A stretch of DNA of 64,000 nucleotides from Opisthorchis felineus (Eukaryota; Platyhelminthes; Trematoda; Opisthorchiida; Opisthorchiidae), in contig SJOL01004119.1 of NCBI GenBank assembly GCA_004794785.1, positions 79,277-143,276 on the forward strand, in the 5' to 3' direction. The position numbers were made by a program, and so were the translations under genes. Each line of letters begins with the position of its first letter. Position 1 is the stretch's first letter. The notes beneath the pieces were generated by a model that was not told the DNA's origin, did no database searches, and was given only the letters and a program-made list of their open reading frames with translations. Below are positions 1 to 13,900 of this stretch, piece after piece.

Positions 1-1749
1 GTCGCTTCTGTGTACTGGTTGGAACTGGTGCGGAGGCGCCAGATGATTCGTAGTGTACATTGTCGAAAGTAACCAGCACATTAAAACCAAACAGGGTGGT
101 TAGCCCTGTCCGGAGTTGCTTAACTCTTAGCTCACCCAGGCTGGCGTCCAGGCTCCCCAGTCGGCACCACGAGGAGGTGGTTCATCCCGCCGACTAAACT
201 ACGCAAGCCTAAATTATTACGCAGGAATACGGTGATGTCATTACTTTTCCCGATACCTCTGAATACCATCCAGCACCTGTCCAACTTGTACCGATACCAA
301 ACTGCCTGTCAAAACTTCCCACTCCAGACCCTGGTACGTACCGGAAATTTCTCCCTGATTTATTTGCTTTGCTTCGAAATTCATATAATTAGCAGCCACA
401 TCACTCACCTAAACCAGCCGCATCGGTCGCACCAGAGGTGATATCTCACATGCTCCGCAAGTGTATTGGGGAGATGGCAACAACATGCTTTCGAAGTAGA
501 TCAGAAGGTGTGGGTCTAAATTGCGTCACGGATGGCGAAATCTAATATGGGGGAACTCCAGCCTACTTATTCTAAGAATAATTTTGATAGTCAGTCTTAG
601 TGACTGATAGTTTAATTGGTAAATGACTAAATAAAAAGTAGTACAGATAAGCATTTTGGTCATCTAGAATGAAGGGCAGGTTATACATCCTTCAGATGTC
701 TGCAGGTCTTGATACAACATTGTTTCTGGCAGAACTCCGAGGTCAACATTAGATTACACGGGGTCGTGTACTTCATCGATCTGTATCGTGAATATTCGGC
801 ACACACTTTTTGAATGTGAATTTTTTTGGCACTGTTGGGGCCATTCTGTGAGATAACCGTAAATTTGATTTCATATTTGTGTAGTTGTTTAGTGAAAACT
901 TGTGGCGTACAATGCTGCTCACCCTAGATGACAAAACCTACTATGTCTACAAATTCAGCGGGCCTACAAAGAGGAGAATGGCCGGCAATGAAAAGAGTGG
1001 CGCAGAAGAAAGCCAGCCTTATGGTCTAATGACTATAACGAAAACATTTCATTATAGTTGCTATGCCTCCAAAATCATGAACATCTGAACCGCTGTTAAA
1101 ATAGTGGTCATTTTGCGAAGATTCATGCTCAACTTTTGGTCTGAAATATTATGGGTAAAAGTATATCAATGGTCAGACTTTTTTATTGGCCTTTCTGTTC
1201 GGAAAACGCCGACTAGGGTTTTTGGAGTTGACAGGAACGTCGACGTTGAACGGAGCGAATAAGAGCATGCCCAGTATGCTCGTGAAGAAGGTTTAAATAT
1301 CGTTTCATACGGTAATAATCGCACTGACCCTTAAAACGATCCCCTCTTGACTACAACAACGGATTAAGCCAATCAGAGAAAGAAACCGCCCACCAGTGAC
1401 TAAAATTGTACTGAACATTACGGATAGAATACAGCCGTAATTGTATGCTTTTGTTCACAGCTGCATCGAAACATTTGGGAATAAATCATAAGCGTAGTAT
1501 TCAACTACAACGGAAAGTGCCAATTCTCGACTGGAATGTGTCTCAACCTTTCAGATGGCCTAAGATGGCCGAGATGGTCGTTCCGAATGATATTATGTGC
1601 ACTCTCTTTTAAACAGAACACTTGTTTGAAACTCATTATTGGAAAATGACTGGTGGTGGTGGTCATTGGGAACAGATGTCTAAACGAAGACAAATAAGCG
1701 TCTTTCACAAGTGAGGAGATTTGGGGATTTTAGTGGAGTTTCCGTCAAG
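1..1749. other. No gene seen
   Basis: Only short, unsupported open frames on both strands, no recognisable protein motif. The first 200 bases have a GC-richer, repeat-like flavour (GGCACCACGAGGAGGTGG ... CCGCCGACTAAACTACGC) faintly echoed at about 5.73 kb, but too weakly to name a family. Confidence 0.6.
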
Positions 1750-1920
1750 TAGCCGCTCGTGGTCGAAAGATTAAGTGTCCAAACCACTAGCCGGAAGGCC
1801 GCAGGTTCTAAACTCCATGAAGTTTGGTGAAATTCACGCTTCTGACGATTCCCAGTAAGGGTGAAACACCTGCACATTGCCTCTCAGCATGGACTACTTT
1901 CACTTACAGGACGGGATCTC
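1750..1920 (+). mobile_element. Degenerate tRNA-derived SINE, family B, copy 1
   Basis: GCCGCTCGTGGTCGAAAG and CCACTAGCCGGAAGGCCGC lead to a B-box-like GCAGGTTCTAAACTCC, followed by a body CTGACGATTCCCAGTAAGG, GTGAAACACCTGCACATTGC and TTTCACTTACAGGACGG. The body recurs at 17.3 and 33.5 kb and the head at 33.35 kb in reverse. Family B shares no body with family A. Confidence 0.65.
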
Positions 1921-4599
1921 CACTAGAACTATTTTAATATACTCACCGGCTTGAGGGTGTCACAAGGGAATAGTTTATTTTAAAACGTCAAATCTGACAA
2001 TTTTCAACATGTTCGAATATTACTATGCTTCCAACAAACTACGAAGTATCATTTTCAATAAATTTTTTCTACCACGGAAGAAAATAGTTCTAAGAAGCTT
2101 GGCCATCCACAAGTTCACTTACTTTGCCAATCTTTTTGCAAAAAGCTACTGTAAATAAAAAATGTAAATGCTGGGTTGACGTCATTATTGGATCGCAAAC
2201 GTAGCAACGAAGGAGAATAAATCGAAAGAGGAAACTAATTGTTTTGCTCCTGTTGAAATATTTGCCAGGTAAAAGTTACTTGTGTCTTTACATTTTCAGA
2301 TTCAGTGCAAAAAAGTATATTTCTTCTTTCCGTCAAGTCGTAATCAACGTCAGAACCTGACTCTACTGGTGCAAGAACCTAAACAAGAGAAATTTACAGA
2401 TGGCTGCCTATGCCAACTCAATATATAGGCAATGCACATCTAGGCCGAAGCTCAAATTCAGCATTTAAGTCGTCATCTGGTTTTTTTAAGGAAATGTACC
2501 GAAGTTGCTGCTCTTGATTAATCCGTGCGTCAAACGTCTTCTGAGCTCTTTCACGTTTAAATGCTGCGGAGCAGATTTGTGTGCGCAGAAATCAATTTGG
2601 TGACAATGGACGACGCATCATTTTTTACTATCTGGGTCTTCTAAGGCATAGATACACTGCAGGTTCTACAATCTAGTATGTGTTCTGCAATGTCGGGCAG
2701 GGGCTTTGGTTGCTGTCTCAAATACAACTAGTTTATTGCCGTCTCGGTGACTACATCCGTCGTTTATAGAGGAAATATAGAGAAAAAAGAATGTCATTAC
2801 TAGGTAGTATGTTCAAAAGGTCTGGATCGTGATCTATGTTTACTTAACACGACCGTTCAGACTTTGCCACTACACTGAGACCTAATGGTTAATGGTGGTT
2901 TTGATCTGCTGAGAATAAAATCTATGAAGATAGAGCTACCTTTTTCAGGACTTATAACCTAACTAGGGACCAATCAAGAGTAAGAGCAAGGGGGAAAACG
3001 AGATGGTCTTTCCTTGGACGGCCTTGACGTTTTGAAAGGCATTCCAAAAAAGCAGCAACAAGTGTCGATCACATGAGGACATCACTCATAGTGGAATTAT
3101 TGTTTCCCCAAGATGCGGTGGAATCTGGAAATAGGTTTTCTTTAAAAACCAAGAACTGAAGAAAAGTAATAGAAATCGATGGATTCATCCGGGGGATATT
3201 ATGCTTCCTCTACTTATTGCGGCAAAGTTATTAACGTTGGCCACACAAAGTCCAGTATTTCGTATCCTCATTTCCGGACGCAGTGTTGCGATTCTCGTTA
3301 AACCAGTCACAGAAGAAAGCACTCCTCAAGGACTAAGGTTAATGAAAGATATAACTCGCAAGTTTTATGAAAAGTGCCGGAAGCCCATGAGTGATTTTTC
3401 TCTTTTTGAGGCGTTTGCGTTAGACACGGTCTTCGAATTTCCGTCTGTCTTATTTTTTGCTTAAATACCAAATTGTTGGCAGGTGATAAAACACTCGTTT
3501 GCAAAATATATTGATGCACGAGTGAACATGTTTTGCCAAACGAGTACAATTTGGGGTCAAATTAAAGGAAACTTGGATCTAGTTGAGCATTCCGTGTGCA
3601 AACGAGTGCATTTCGCCTGATAATTATAGTATTCTGGCTGACCAATTTCGTCTATTCAAGGGGTCCCCAGGGGGGCTTTCTAATAGTTCCGGCGTATCTT
3701 ATTTGGCCTCAGGACACCTTGTTTACCATATGCTTGGCCATACACGTACTTTGTGTGAGAACACAAGGAATCCTTCTTCACAAGTTTTCCATCCTCTTCT
3801 TCGTTGACACCATCTTTATGGTTATATTTATGCATTTGGGGGTTGGCTGCCCTACTCCATCCGTTCCTAGCCCAGTCTAACGGGTTTTAGTTGAAGGAAC
3901 TTTCTGTCTCTTTAGGGCAGGTGTACCGGAGTAGACTTTTCATTTTTTCATACACTTGCATGATACCGGAAAAATGACTGGGGAAATTTAAATTCATGAA
4001 ACATCTCCTACCATGAATTTAGACACCTGAAATTTGGTTCATAAGCCTGATATAGACTTTCAACACATGTGGACTTAGTACTTATTACAGTCAGAGCTGG
4101 CCTCAGTGTATCTCGAATTTGACTTAATGTACAATCAGTTTTAACCTACTGTTTTGATAGAATCATCAATCAGGTGTGTGAGATCGCAGTCGATCACCAA
4201 TTCCAAATGAAATTCTAGCATCACATTGCTGATGCCATCCTCGGTAAAATTCATTATTGTGCCCACAACAAATGTATTTTTCGTTACTTAGTTCTTTCCG
4301 TTATAGACTAAATGCGACTGCGGTTGGTTTTCATTCTTTTCATTTGCATCACTGAAAAAATACGTCCGGTTAATTTGATTGAGCTTGTCCATTTTGTGAG
4401 CGCATAACTGCCTTTGGCGCAAAGATCTTGTTACTGACGAATGCACGGCCTTCTAAATATTGCGCAACGGAGTGGACTGAAAAGTTGTCAGGCACACTTT
4501 AGCACATGTAATCCTGTCTTCAAACATTTTTTATCAGAAGAACTAAACGAGTTTACTCTACGATTCTATCTGCAGGAAGAACGATACTGACAGCCTAGC
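1921..4599. other. No gene seen
   Basis: AT-rich anonymous sequence. Overlapping frames at 3.2-3.9 kb lack known motifs, convincing splice borders or any partner exon. Confidence 0.6.
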
Positions 4600-4910
4600 G
4601 GATGGGATGAACGCCTAAGCTGAACGAATAAGCCCAGAAAAAGCACTATTAAGTGGTAGATTCGAAGAAGATGCTCAGAGTATGGATAATGGGGAGCGAA
4701 TCATTCAGTTAAAATCTAAACATCGTTTATTCCTCGCCAGTAGGAACTTCCAGCCAAAAACTGACACCGAGTCATCTGGAAGTCAAGCCCTTCAAGCTCT
4801 GCACACACGATCCAGTCGTCAGCAAAGACAAAAACATCCATGGAGGTGTCATGGAATTGGTAACCCAGTTGTCGCATCTACGATACAGGAACCTCATCCT
4901 TGGTCATGCT
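4600..4910 (+). mobile_element. LINE endonuclease remnant
   Basis: Plus strand: a GMNA-like start at 4607, then LSGRFEEDAQSMDNGERIIQ and LKSKHRLFLASRNFQPK. This is the 'GD.NA......GG.fG.da..sDNGeRL..lc.dhrLfl.nT.F' stretch of the apurinic-type endonuclease of fluke LINEs. A frame change near 4760 restores HxE/HL-like continuation, and the copy fades after about 4.9 kb. Only this part of an ORF2-like protein is recognisable. It is a relic, not a gene. Confidence 0.6.
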
Positions 4911-7900
4911 GAACAATATCTGAGAGAGTGGATTACCCCACCTGAAAGCGACGGATATGTAAACAGCGTTTGACCTGGTGACGAAATATAAAAGCACTAA
5001 CCAGTAAACTCAGTCGAGGGGACAACTTCCGCCTCTCTGGATTGTAACCCAGGGACTGAACTCGTCGGTGGTTAATGACGCTGGCAGATTTCTCAGTCAC
5101 GTAGTCAGTGAAGCTCCTGCATCAAAGCCTTAACTTTCAGCACGTAGCCGCACCGCATCCGCTCCTTCAAATAACTAGAGTTATTCAGTACGAACTGAAT
5201 GATCATGTTATTGCCTCCAATGCCTACATATTTCTCCCCCTCTCTCTAATTTTCCGGTGATCGAAACTGTAGCAACGGAAACCAATGCATTCTCGAGGCC
5301 GATACTTCAATGACCACCGATCTCACTGACCTCTAAGATACGCAAATCTCTAGTCGCTGGGACGAACCCAGTACACCCTCTGAGAAGTTAGCCAATTAAA
5401 TCCCTCAGATCGTTTACGCTAACTGAGTAAATTTTCCTTCTGAAACATCTGTTTGACGCGAATGCGTTCAACACAAAATAAATCAAACTACCCACGCTCA
5501 CAAATATCAATGGAAAGATAGAACAATATAAATCCAGGTAATAAGAAAGAAGAATGTCTCAAAATTGCACCAACCTCGTCTAACAGTCCTGCTTCTTTCT
5601 TGGAGGAATTATTCGTGAGTCCACATTAAATCGGAGGGACACTGGACTCAAATTTCAGTGTTATTGGGGCTCATCAGCAGTGCTCTGCCCTTGGTTTTGC
5701 CGGGAATAGAGTCCCGGATATTAGTCCCACGAAGAGAGCGTGCCACCATCACTCGACTAACCCGCGCAGGACGTACCTGAATTCTGAAGTATGAACAGGC
5801 GGACGTGTTCACCTTTGGTCGATATAATTGGTTTATCCACTGTCTCGAAAGACAACCCAGTAGCTGTCTTGCTTGTGTAAATCAGCTGATTCCCCTGGTC
5901 GAAATCATCAGTCGGAATTTCAAATCAAGAAAGGGCCAAAGATATTCACTGCTGACAAGCCTTACTAGGGTAGAACGTGGGTCCTAGTCTTCCTGTGTTT
6001 GGTGCTGGGCAGAAATAGGACTGCCCAAATGAAGGCTATGTGAATCCTATGGATCACGCAACAGCCTACACATGAAAAATGGTTCACTCCAGCTGAGACA
6101 GCTACTTGAATTTTGCATGATTCTCCCAACCACCTGCGTCGGGTCGTAGAGCGTTTCCGGTTGGAAGCGTATGACTCCCAAACAACACCTTGGGTATATT
6201 CTCCGAATTCGGAGTCTATTTCTCTTCAGAAATTTAACTAAGGTAAGATTTCGGTCAAACTTTGAAAATTCGGTGGAATGGGTAGTTAATACAAGCCAAA
6301 AAGAATTAAACGCCCCCTCTGCTTGAATAATTATACTTAACAGTAAACTTGTGGAAGGAATGAAGCTCCTAAAGGTGATCTCAGACAACGGCTGCTTAGC
6401 ACCATTTAGCTGAACTTCATTCTCGTGAACCATACCGCAACAGCGGATTTGCAATACTTACAAAACATCCACACACCATTGAAAAGAAATCTGTAGAGCC
6501 AAGAATTCTTCGTTTTATGCTTTTTCAAGTGCTAAATACTTAGCAACATAGTAAGGGAAACGAGTTTGCAAAAATATTTATTAGTGTTTGGCTGCAAAAA
6601 TGCAGAGGTGGGGTAGAGTACCTCACCCAGTCTCTGACAAGAGAGGAAGTCCTTCATGCTCTTGACAAATGAGGCCAGAGGCATTTTGTGAGAAACCCGC
6701 AAGCAGGAGAATAAAATGAATTGGTCTTTGGTGCTTTTACTAAGGAGGAATCGTTGCAGAGAAGACCAGTAAAAATTAACGATTCAGATAAAAACCACTA
6801 CGACGAGAAATGTTCAGTTCAAGAGCAATGAATATGAAGCTAAATCAGCGAGGTTGAGACAGTGATTAAATTCCAAAACTGATGTAAATATACTCCCATT
6901 ATTCCGGCATTTCTCAAACCAGCATTCACACGTTTCGACATCTGTGAGATTTTGGAACAATTGGTTGTATTCCACTTTGTCTTTATACACTATCTGGCAC
7001 TCATCTAAGCCACTGCCATCAGGCTCAGCGCACCTGGCAGTGTTCTGTTCTACTGAAAGGGCTCAGCTGTATGACCGTACCTAAGACATCCTTAACGGAG
7101 GACGGACAAGCGCAGTCTATATGGAGCTCTAGACTTGTGCATGTATGTTCCTATTTCACTTGGCTTTGATTGCAGCAAGTTACCATAGAGATGAAATTAA
7201 TTGCATTGTATCACAAAGGTTAAACTTAAAAGGTGTCGGTTTCGTTGTCAAATCCCGTTAGCAAGTAGTCCTCATTGAATGTGACGGCGTAATATCAAAA
7301 AATTGACGACCAGACAAAGCCCTTGAATGTCGTTTCCAATTTAATGACCCATATGAATCAGTCCACTATAAACAATATCGGCAAATTCCCTAAAATTTCA
7401 CCAAGGAAATTAAATCGTTAGCCACTGTTACTTTGATGTTGTGAAATACAGTTATTTACAACCAGCAGACGGACTTGTTGATACAATTCACTAACTCAGC
7501 AGCATGTCGAACTACTTCCAGAAGGATGAAGTTGCTACATTTGACGTCTTCTCTGAAAGAGGCCAAGATATTGTTGATGAATGGATCGCCCTTCAGCCGG
7601 TTGCTTGCATCCAAATTGTTCATTTCAGCCGACAGAACAGCAACCATCAATACAAAGTGATCTACCGATATTTCCGTCAGTGAAGAAATCCGTTGGAGAT
7701 TTCGCAAAGCCACTCACTTAGTTTCTTACACCGCGCAAAAAATGCATTTTTAATTGATTTTTTAAGTACATTCATTTTATCTAATAGTTTGTTATGCCAA
7801 TAAGCTCTTTCCTGCTGTGGTTTTTGCATCTTGCTCTTGCTGGTGGAAAGCAATCATTAGGTCGCAGAAGTGATATACCACACTATCTGAATCGGCGCGT

Positions 7901-10900
7901 CAGTGTCGTCGAAACGAGTCACCAATGACATGTAGCATTCACCTTCACCAGTGATCAATACATTTCACTGAGGCACAATTCTACTCACATCTTATTTCTG
8001 GCAACTGCCGCATTCTGATCTTTGTTACAGCAACAAATGGCTCCCGGAATTACATAGTACACTTTCATTCTTCCTAGCATTCTTTCTTTGACAGCGGTTT
8101 CGGGTGAATAAGGGGTAATCTGCAGCTGGATACGCCTCTCTTTAGAACCGTGCCAGGTGAATACAGCTTGACAACAATGCAGAAAGTCTCTTTTTGGAAA
8201 GCTAGGAAAATGCAGTAAATGGGGATTAGTTGTTTGTGGTCAGCTTCAATGCCAAGCCGGGTGCTTAAAAGCCACAAGGCTAAAAATGGAACAAACTGAC
8301 TGATATGTAAAGTTGTTTGTTGTTACTTCATTTCAGAGCTAATCGCATTGTGTTCCCTATGAAGGACCAATTCGTGTTAATTTTTTCGAAAGTCTGAAGT
8401 TAATAAGGCCACTTTTTCACGTATGTTATTTTGTCCTGGAACGACTGCTCAAAACTGTGCACGTTTTCGTCCCAGACACCCGAAATATATCTCAGTCAAG
8501 CATATTCGTATTCCATTTTAGCTGGGTCTGATTTGTATAGAGTCGACTGGATTACCGATGGAGTAGCAAAAGTGTAATACCAACTCATTCCATCATGTGA
8601 AGCTTGGTTAGATTGACTAGCTCTGCACGATTCGAATTCACACAAAGTCGTTCTTTTGCCTGCGGTATGGGTGCCATTATGTAGATTTTACCAGACCGTC
8701 AGTAAATAGAGTTTTGATTCACGGCAACCGGAGAAAACAACGAACAGTCTAACGACCATCACACAATGTCCAGTTTTTCATTCCGGGTTACCAGTTCAAT
8801 TTCGGACAAACACACACTGGAATTACCTTTGCCGAGATCAGTATGTCAGGTGAATGGTTCGTCTCAATCAGTTAATCATATAGTTTGTGAGGACTCAGGG
8901 TGCAACTAATCATAAACCGCTAACCTAAAAACAAAACTGACGAACCCATTGCTGGACCCATGAATTTCGTGAGTGATGCACCCACTACAATTTAACGGAA
9001 GCTGATTTGCATCTGGGTAACCTATGTGACTAAAGCCCCATAAACTGATCTGGCTCATCAATAATACAACGTAAAAAAATGATATGAGTTGACCGAAATC
9101 TTTTACTAGAATGAACACAAAAACAAACGGTAGTTTTAATTCATGCCAGTTCCGCTTTCACAGTGCAAGTGAATCTGATGCAGAGGCTCCTAGATTTGTC
9201 GCAAAAGTGCCATCACCTTTACACGCAACAACCTGGCTTTTTTCGGGGAACTACGAAAAGAGGTTAAAGTCAGACGTTCCGAATTATTATCAGATGGGTC
9301 GGGACACAAAATCTGGTGCTAACTAGTCGTCGGGTTTAAACTTCTCTCACCCAGGACTGACGGAATTTCTCCTTGAAAATGCAGCATGTTAATCAGATAA
9401 AGTATAGTTTAGCTTGGCTAAAGCAAACATAAGATGAACAAAACAATGCAAACGAGGCTATACGAATCAGTTTGTGACTTCGGCTAGGCCAAAGGAAGAA
9501 AACGATCAGGAAAAAAGACCAGTTGGTTTCTCAACGGACCGGTAAATAGAAATAAGTTACAAGTAGATTTAAAAATGATCCATTGAGTTATGGCACGGTG
9601 GAGAATACAAGTTATGAGACATGGTTAACTAAACCTTGCAGGACAGATGGATAGCATATTTCAACTCCCACTTGATCGGATCATGTGAAGTAATTCAACA
9701 TTTACTTGAGAAATGAACAGTAAGCCATTTTAACAAATTTTATCTGATATGATAAAAAAGCGACAAACCTGTTCATTTGCAAAAATAGCAACTCGTGGAC
9801 AGGTATGGATGGCTCTTCTTATCATGGTTTTGGCTAACAAGTACGGAGCCTCAGAATTTAGTCCATCGTATGAGTACTATTTGAAGCTATTTCATGCAAA
9901 GTCCACCGCGGAAAAAATAGGGTAGATGGTGCTCTATTTCGCCAATTCATGTACCTTATGAGAGTGGGACACGGCTGCTGTGGTGACTTTCGAGGAAATT
10001 ATCATAGCATGGGTCTGCACCAGATAGCAGTTTCATCGATAACAAACGACGTGCCGTCCTCATCATTTCAGACTAATGCTAATGCTGACCAGCCATTGGT
10101 GGCTGAAAGGTATTGGGTTATATCACTGAAAGGGAGGTTACCTTTTCAAGGTTGCAAATAGATTTACCAGGTAAATAAGGCTGTTGTTTGACAAGAATGT
10201 AAACTGCTTCTTGGTTTTTAGCACAGAGTAACTACGTATCAGTTGGCTAGTGTTTGCATTAGCATTGGAACCGCAGCTTCCGTGCAAAAATATGTTAAAC
10301 TTGTGCGCATCCGCTGAAATGGTTACTTCTTTGGATAGCTTCTTCTGGAAACAGAAACAACACACTAATCCAGGTGAGTAGAAGTAGGTCTTTTAATGCA
10401 TTCCTATTCAAGTGTAAAGACCGTAAATTCTACGACGTCAAAATCTTGATATCTTTTTTCATCCAAACATTTGGTCCCTGGTAAACACTGCATTTTCTTG
10501 CGCGTGTTCTGGTGACCACAGGCATGATGCGGCCTACAAATATGTTCACTTGGGCCTACCTCTACTTACTTTCAGTCCTGAAAGTTACTTTTGTGGGTAG
10601 TGGCAAGATTTCAAAGCTCCCGTGGAATTTCCTCCTAAAAAAGGGATCCCTCCGTAATGGAAAGGGTCACCGAATAGTGATTTGAGCCAGCTAGTAGATG
10701 AGCGCCGTACTATTTTGTCAGAAAAGTCCAATCAAATTGCACCAAACGGGACGTAATGACACTATCCATCAACATTGCAATGCACCTCTTGCAGTTCGGT
10801 GTTTACTCTCTCTTCGAGTTGTAGGAGATTTTTAATTTTCTGACTAAATTATACTTTGTTTTAAGTCAGCTTGGAGATTTTGGCATTTTGTTGTGAATTT

Positions 10901-13900
10901 CACACTGCAACAGAACCACTCTATGCTGAAATTCGGTAAACAGTGCACAACAGTTTCAGCCCTTTGGACAACCAGTAGCAGTGCTCATCTACCAAATCTA
11001 CAGGAAGAATCGCACCTCCAACCTTCTGGTTGAACAACGACGAGCACTGCACCATTCGGTCGTGAATTTCCAATCAGCTGATTGCTGTTCAAGCGTACAG
11101 CGCGGATGTTAGGGAGTAATAGCCTTTGATCATGAGGGTGACTGAGGATGAAGATCATGATACTGATTCAGAACTAAATTCGGCTCTAATATATCTATCA
11201 CACTAACTGGGCAAGAGTTGCATTTTTCAAACAATACAGTGATGAAAAAGAAATCCACTCATAAATCCAACCAATGGTTACCTACAGCTAGACGTCGTAT
11301 ATACTAGAACAGCCCATTTGGCATGCTCAAACACTTCTAGAGTAAAAATAGGCCGTTAGAGTTCAACAAAACCCTATGACTTCCGATTATGACACGTGGT
11401 TCCGAATTAGTGCCTCGCATAAGAACCATCTAAACATTGCTGAGACTCTGATACTAGTGGCAAGAAAGAAGGCGGGAACCAAATGGCGCGATCATATCAT
11501 GCGTTAATTTTTGTTGTTATCCTGCAAAATGAGGTAGGTTCATTGGAGCCTGCACCCTTGCAACTTCCGTCAGAGCTTCATCCCGCCAGTTAGCGACACT
11601 GGATTATCGACTTTCCAGCTCTTTGTAAGCCTGAAAAGTGAGCCGTGTGCAGGACGGATACTTGATAGCTTTTAAAATTCAGGCAAATGGGCCAGTGGGA
11701 TGACTCAAATATCTACTGGCTTCGCAAAGAAGTCGCAATACTTCTACTGTATGTATTAGGGCAGTGCATTTGAAACTATTCACAAAATGTCACACCTGGC
11801 AGGTTTTTATTACAATTTATTATTCATTAGTATCGTTTAGTCAAACACTCACAACTCCTGGTCACGGAATTTGATAGTATCATTAAAAAGAAGCTGAGAA
11901 ATAAACGTCGACCTGCACCGTTTTTTATATGGAATATGCCCATTTGAGACAGGTGAGTGTTCCGCACAGTATTGCTTAGTTTTCCATATAAATGTTTAAA
12001 TCATCCTCATTGCTTGAAACCCGGGAGGTGAAATGAATGGCAAATAAATCTGGCAACGTGTTAGCACCACGAGAGCTGATGTGAATACGTTGATTAAGGT
12101 ACGAAGGCTTTACAGTAGTCGCGTTATCAATACGGAAAATATACATTTGTTTCAAATAGGCGAAAACGGATACTGTTTTGAATCAGCGGAAATCTGAGAG
12201 AAGTTAATCGACACATTACCTAGGACAATTTATGAAGAACAACAACAATCCTAACCAAATCTATGAGATCTAAGTTCTTCGAACCCACAGAGGAAGCATT
12301 TACGCACACATTTGCCAAGCTATTTGTTTAGGCGGCTCTTACCATAAGCAAGTGGATGGTCCCTTAACGACGCTTAAAAACACAATATGATAATTCAATT
12401 AAGTATAGCATGTCACACCCGCAAACAATTCAGAGATTAAACCCAGGTTCAATGGCTTTTTATTCAGCCACTTCATCCAGGTACCTATCGACCGTATGAC
12501 AACGAAACCCTCTGTTTTCTTCACAGAAAATTGACAGTAAGAGAAGGTAATGTTATAATGAGATGAAGGCTTGATAAAGACTGGCACAGAGCTCATTGGA
12601 AAATTTGGTGTAACCGAAAAACAATATATATTGAAATAATTAACTACACAGGAAGCTTTCTCAGTAAACGGTGGCATCGTCTATGACTACTCGATATTCA
12701 ATCAGTAGCTTTTTTCCGTTATGAGGACGAAAGTATTCAGGAAGGCTGATTTTCTGTGCTTGCTCTCCTAGGCGAACACACCAAGTTTACAGGAAATCGG
12801 GCAGAAATCGTGTACATGATTAGATACATTCACGGGCACAAATGTAGAAAGTGGGGTACGCTGGGTCTCGGAGTCAAATGGTTTAGGTTACAGCCGAACT
12901 AAGCTGTGAAAACATAGAGTCCAGCACAACTTCTAGCAAGCTTTTCGCTACAGTGATGTTTTCAACTCCTCAGAAGAAGGGTGATATCGATTTTGCCGCC
13001 TAATTCGCTCACCTTTTTCACGCTTGGCATACGGGCGGGTACGTTCGTTTGTCACTTCCTTCCTTCTCTCCCATGAGTATAAGAAAACGTTTTTCAGAAA
13101 TATCCAGGCCGATTCCCTTTGTTATATCGTGTTGAACGATCTCTTGGTGTGTCAGAAACTGTTTCGGAGCTTTCATTCTTATACAGTGTAGCAAAACAGC
13201 AAAGAGTATTTTTGTGCCAGTTAGTGTGTATTCCCAAACACCTTGAACAACCATGAAGACGCAACTGCTGCCTCAGTTATGGTTGTCTTTCACTTTACCG
13301 CCTATTTCTGATCTGCAACTTCAGTGATTGATAATCTTCTCAAAGGTATATCACTTCAGATTTATTCATGAATCGGCTGTACTGACTAGGTCAGGCTGGC
13401 TCAGCTGGCACATCATCCTAATCCCACTGAATTACAAAATCATCTTTAGCCATGAAAAAGCCGACGTCCTTATCACTGGCCGCTGGTTGTACCATTTGGA
13501 GTCAATCCCATTTCCAACAATTTATCATCAAATGGATAAGTTACACAACCAGTCTGAGGAATTAGTAAGGCATGTGTATTCCCATATTAGTCTATTATTG
13601 CCTAATCTCAGCCACTGGCTAAAGCCATACAGGATAAGATTTGCATAGCTTTATTGGAATTCACTAACACAATGACTCTGATACTACTAAGACAACTGTA
13701 ATGCTCATTGAAGCATATGGTCCGCGTGATTGACCACATTAATTTTGAGCGGCTCTTTGATCAAGCTTGTTCGCGTAGGGTCAAATGTAACAAAAGGCTA
13801 TGTCGTATAAGTATTGATGGTATCGAGCAGGATATGTTTCAGGGAATGTAGAGAATTATATGGATTAGGGAATCTTGCAAATAATATAGAAATCATTCGT

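Noticed and set aside
6047..6454. 135-codon minus-strand frame as a second lipoxygenase copy
   Set aside because: The resemblance is only to intron sequence next to exon 9; no lipoxygenase motif is encoded in any frame there.
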